Assembly (NCBI GenBank): GCA_022482495.1 | Contig: JAKVPA010000001.1 | Span: 310,001 to 374,000 of the forward strand | Direction: 5' to 3' | DNA length: 64,000 nt | Origin: Sphaerochaeta sp. | GTDB taxonomy: Bacteria; Spirochaetota; Spirochaetia; Sphaerochaetales; Sphaerochaetaceae | Shown: positions 62,082 through 64,000 of the stretch, in pieces | Layout of the letters: each line of letters begins with the position of its first letter | Position numbering within the stretch: the first letter of the stretch is position 1 | Program-made: the position numbers and the translations under genes | The notes under the pieces: model-generated | What the model was told of the DNA's origin: nothing | Seen by the model: only the letters and a program-made list of their open reading frames with translations | The model's database searches: none

Positions 62082-63380
62082 ATGCGTATTCTCAAAAAGA
62101 CCGTAGTACTGGCGCTCGTCGCACTGATGGCGGTCACCAGCGTATTTGCCAACGGCACGAGTGAAGCGCCGGCGGCAAGCAATGCCAAGACGGAACTGGT
62201 CTGGGCGGTGTGGGATATCAATTCCACCGCGTACTACCAACCGTTGATCGATGCCTATGAGGCGAAGAACCCCAACGTCACCATCCGTATGGTTGACCTT
62301 GGTTCTGCGGATTTCATGACTGCGTTGCAGACCCAGCTCGCCTCGGGCAGCAGCGAATTTGATGTCGTGACCATCAAGGACATCCCGGGCTACAACAACC
62401 TGGTGAAAAAGAACATGCTGGTCAACCTGAACGACTACATCGCCAAGGACGGCGTGGACACCAAGCTGTACGGCGGCACCACCGAGCAGATTTCCGTCAA
62501 CGGCAATCTGTACGCCCTTCCGTTCCGCTCTGACTTCTGGGTGATCTTCTACAACAAAGGGCTGTTCGACAAAGCCGGTGTGGCCTATCCGACCAACGAC
62601 ATGACCTTCGAGCAGTACGACGAGCTTGCCCGCAAGATGACCAGTGGCAGCGGAGCAAACAAGGTGTATGGCGCCCACTATCACACATGGAGAAGCTGCG
62701 TGCAGTTGTTCGGCATTTTGGATGGCAAACACGTCATCACCCAGCCGCCGTATGACTACCTGAAGCCGTACTACGAGATGGTGCTCAATCAGCAGAAAGA
62801 TGGCATCTGCCAGAACTATGCCACGCTGAAAGCGTCCTCCATCCACTACTCCGGCCAGTTCCAGAACGGATCCGTCGCCATGATGAACATGGGTTCGTGG
62901 TACATCGCAACCCAGATCCAGAAAGTGGCCGCCGGTCAGGCTGACGCTTCCAAGGATTGGGGCATCGTGAAGTATCCGCACGCCGAGGGCGTCGAGCCGG
63001 GTTCCACGCTGGGGACGATCACCAGCCTGTCCATCAGCCAGGGGTCCAAGAAGAAGGATGCGGCTTGGGACTTCGTCAAGTTCGTCACCGGTACGGAAGG
63101 TGCTGAAGTGACCGCCAAGACGGGAACCATCCCCGCCATCATGTCCGATTCCGTCGTGGACGAGATCGCTTCGATGCAGGGCTTCCCCACCGATGCCAAC
63201 AGCAAGGAAGCGCTCCACGTCGCCAAGGCGTATCTTGAGATGCCGCTGAACGACAAAGCCGGACAGATCGAGACGGTGCTCAACCAGGTGCATGACGAGA
63301 TCATGACCTACAACATCTCCATCGATGATGGCTTGAAGAAGATGAGCGAACAGGTCCAGAAAGTCCTGGACGCCAAATAA
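62082..63380 (+). CDS. Extracellular solute-binding protein, family 1 (sugar ABC)
   Basis: 432-residue periplasmic binding protein of a MalEFG-type importer. The signal peptide is MRILKKTVVLALVALMAVTSVFA. The mature part contains LVWAVWDINSTAYYQPLIDAYEAKNPNVTIRMVD, the YALPFRSDFWVIFYNKGLFDKAGV block near 145-168 and GSWYIATQIQKV. GAGGAGG lies about 8 nt before ATG 62082; an ATG at 62064 overlaps this site and is rejected. The gap to the divergent kinase gene (61876-62081) holds no gene. A strong terminator separates it from the permease. Likely ligand: the oligosaccharide that the lyase degrades (inference). Confidence 0.92.
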   Translation: MRILKKTVVLALVALMAVTSVFANGTSEAPAASNAKTELVWAVWDINSTAYYQPLIDAYEAKNPNVTIRMVDLGSADFMTALQTQLASGSSEFDVVTIKDIPGYNNLVKKNMLVNLNDYIAKDGVDTKLYGGTTEQISVNGNLYALPFRSDFWVIFYNKGLFDKAGVAYPTNDMTFEQYDELARKMTSGSGANKVYGAHYHTWRSCVQLFGILDGKHVITQPPYDYLKPYYEMVLNQQKDGICQNYATLKASSIHYSGQFQNGSVAMMNMGSWYIATQIQKVAAGQADASKDWGIVKYPHAEGVEPGSTLGTITSLSISQGSKKKDAAWDFVKFVTGTEGAEVTAKTGTIPAIMSDSVVDEIASMQGFPTDANSKEALHVAKAYLEMPLNDKAGQIETVLNQVHDEIMTYNISIDDGLKKMSEQVQKVLDAK

Positions 63381-63394
63381 CCCGTCCGTAAGAA

Positions 63395-63430
63395 AAGATG
63401 CCGGAGCTTTTCCTCCGGCATCTTTTTCGT
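63395..63430 (+). terminator. Intercistronic terminator/attenuator between binding protein and permease
   Basis: Perfect 12-bp stem AAGATGCCGGAG / CTCCGGCATCTT with a CTTTTC loop and following TTTCG. Its place inside an ABC operon suggests partial termination that keeps permease levels below those of the binding protein. Confidence 0.88.
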
Positions 63431-63451
63431 TCCGACGTATCGGAGAGGATC

Positions 63452-64000
63452 ATGTCAACCAGAAAAGCAGAGATCAAGAAAACGCTTGTCGCCTATTCGT
63501 TCATCGCGCCGAACTTCATCGGATTCGCCGTTTTCACCTTGGTGCCGATGATCTTCGCCTTCGTCCTGGCGTTCCTCGATTGGGATGGATCGCCGTACAA
63601 TCCCATGCATTTCGTGGGATTCAAGAACTTCGCAAATCTCGCCGGCGACGAACAATTCCTCGCGGCGTTCAAAAATACCATCATCTACACGGTGGGTACC
63701 GTACCCCTTACGTTGATCATGTCCCTGCTGCTTGCCGTGCTGCTCAACCAGAAACTCAAGGGACGGGATTTCTTCCGCACCGTCTGTTTCTTCCCCTATG
63801 TCGCCTCCATGGTGGCGGTGACGGCCGTCTGGAACATGCTGTTCAACCCCGGCATGGGACCGGTCAACGAAATCCTTCGTCGCCTGGGGGTCGCCAATCC
63901 TCCGGGGTGGTCGGCGGACAAGGACTGGGCGATGACCACCATCATCATGTTCTCTGTCTGGAAGTACATGGGCTACTACATGATTTTGTACCTGGCAGGA
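63452..64000 (+). CDS. Sugar ABC transporter permease, MalF type (cut by window edge)
   Basis: The first 183 residues are present. Basic N-terminus, then YSFIAPNFIGFAVFTLVPMIFAFVLAFLDW, the FVGFKNF motif near 51, KNTIIYTVGTVPLTLIMSLLLAVLLNQKLKGRDFFRTVCFFPYVASMVAVTAVW and the start of a further helix. This is the MalF/UgpA N-terminal half; the EAA loop lies beyond the window. GGAGAGG lies about 7 nt before the ATG. A second permease would be expected next. Confidence 0.92.
   Translation, partial: MSTRKAEIKKTLVAYSFIAPNFIGFAVFTLVPMIFAFVLAFLDWDGSPYNPMHFVGFKNFANLAGDEQFLAAFKNTIIYTVGTVPLTLIMSLLLAVLLNQKLKGRDFFRTVCFFPYVASMVAVTAVWNMLFNPGMGPVNEILRRLGVANPPGWSADKDWAMTTIIMFSVWKYMGYYMILYLAG

Overview
The window looks like a chromosomal segment of a free-living, host-associated or sediment spirochaete close to Sphaerochaeta. 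This is an inference, not a database result. Support: diderm envelope genes (TolC/RND, an outer-membrane barrel), many sugar ABC systems, and signal peptides ending in short FAQGSKES- or FANGTSEA-like stretches that are typical of Sphaerochaeta and Treponema binding proteins. Base composition looks moderately GC-rich throughout (not computed).

Layout. 1-4.7 kb (minus): an unknown partial gene, proBA and adenine deaminase. 4.8-6.0 kb: an IS1595-type insertion with inverted ends and a 9-bp direct repeat. 6.1-10.1 kb: purine permease, a small membrane protein, a candidate small RNA with its own promoter and terminator, a hypoxanthine-type DNA glycosylase and a frameshifted flavoprotein. 10.2-18.5 kb (plus): TolC-MFP-RND efflux operon (RND frameshifted), EamA exporter (frameshifted), ABC-F protein. 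18.6-25.1 kb (minus): ilvE, a DUF975 protein and a 1557-residue protein with an inner-membrane segment, about 15 tandem 60-residue repeats and a C-terminal outer-membrane barrel. 25.2-29.6 kb: trkAH, a discoidin-like protein, a VTT membrane protein and tRNA-Val. 30.0-32.6 kb: MarR, pirin, alkyltransferase and MsrAB. 32.6-39.5 kb (minus): molybdenum block (modABC; moaA, moaC, a MOSC-MogA fusion, a MoeA-like protein) split by an IS110 element whose long noncoding end may encode a bridge RNA. 39.6-44.9 kb: DUF1848 protein, MATE exporter with MarR, ktrBA. 44.9-45.7 kb: decayed remnants of a GH13 enzyme and a LacI regulator. 45.8-47.7 kb: a phosphatase-like lipoprotein and a membrane protein of unknown function. 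47.7-56.2 kb: LacI regulator diverging from a ribose-type ABC transporter with two Gfo/Idh oxidoreductases and two TIM-barrel isomerases, probably one catabolic route for an unidentified sugar or polyol. 56.2-64 kb: heparinase II/III-like lyase with a YesM/YesN two-component system, diverging from a MalEFG-type ABC transporter that runs off the right end.

Two window-wide patterns stand out. First, at least eleven genes that head transcripts have no Shine-Dalgarno but carry a -10 hexamer exactly 6 or 7 nt before the ATG, usually with a TTG-type -35 at 17-18 bp. This predicts extensive leaderless transcription. Genes inside operons use strong AGGAGG-like sites instead. Second, seven otherwise well-conserved genes are each broken by one or two single-base indels, more like consensus error in a long-read assembly than real decay.

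The best candidate for something new is the giant protein at 20396-25069, whose architecture suggests one polypeptide joining the inner and outer membranes.
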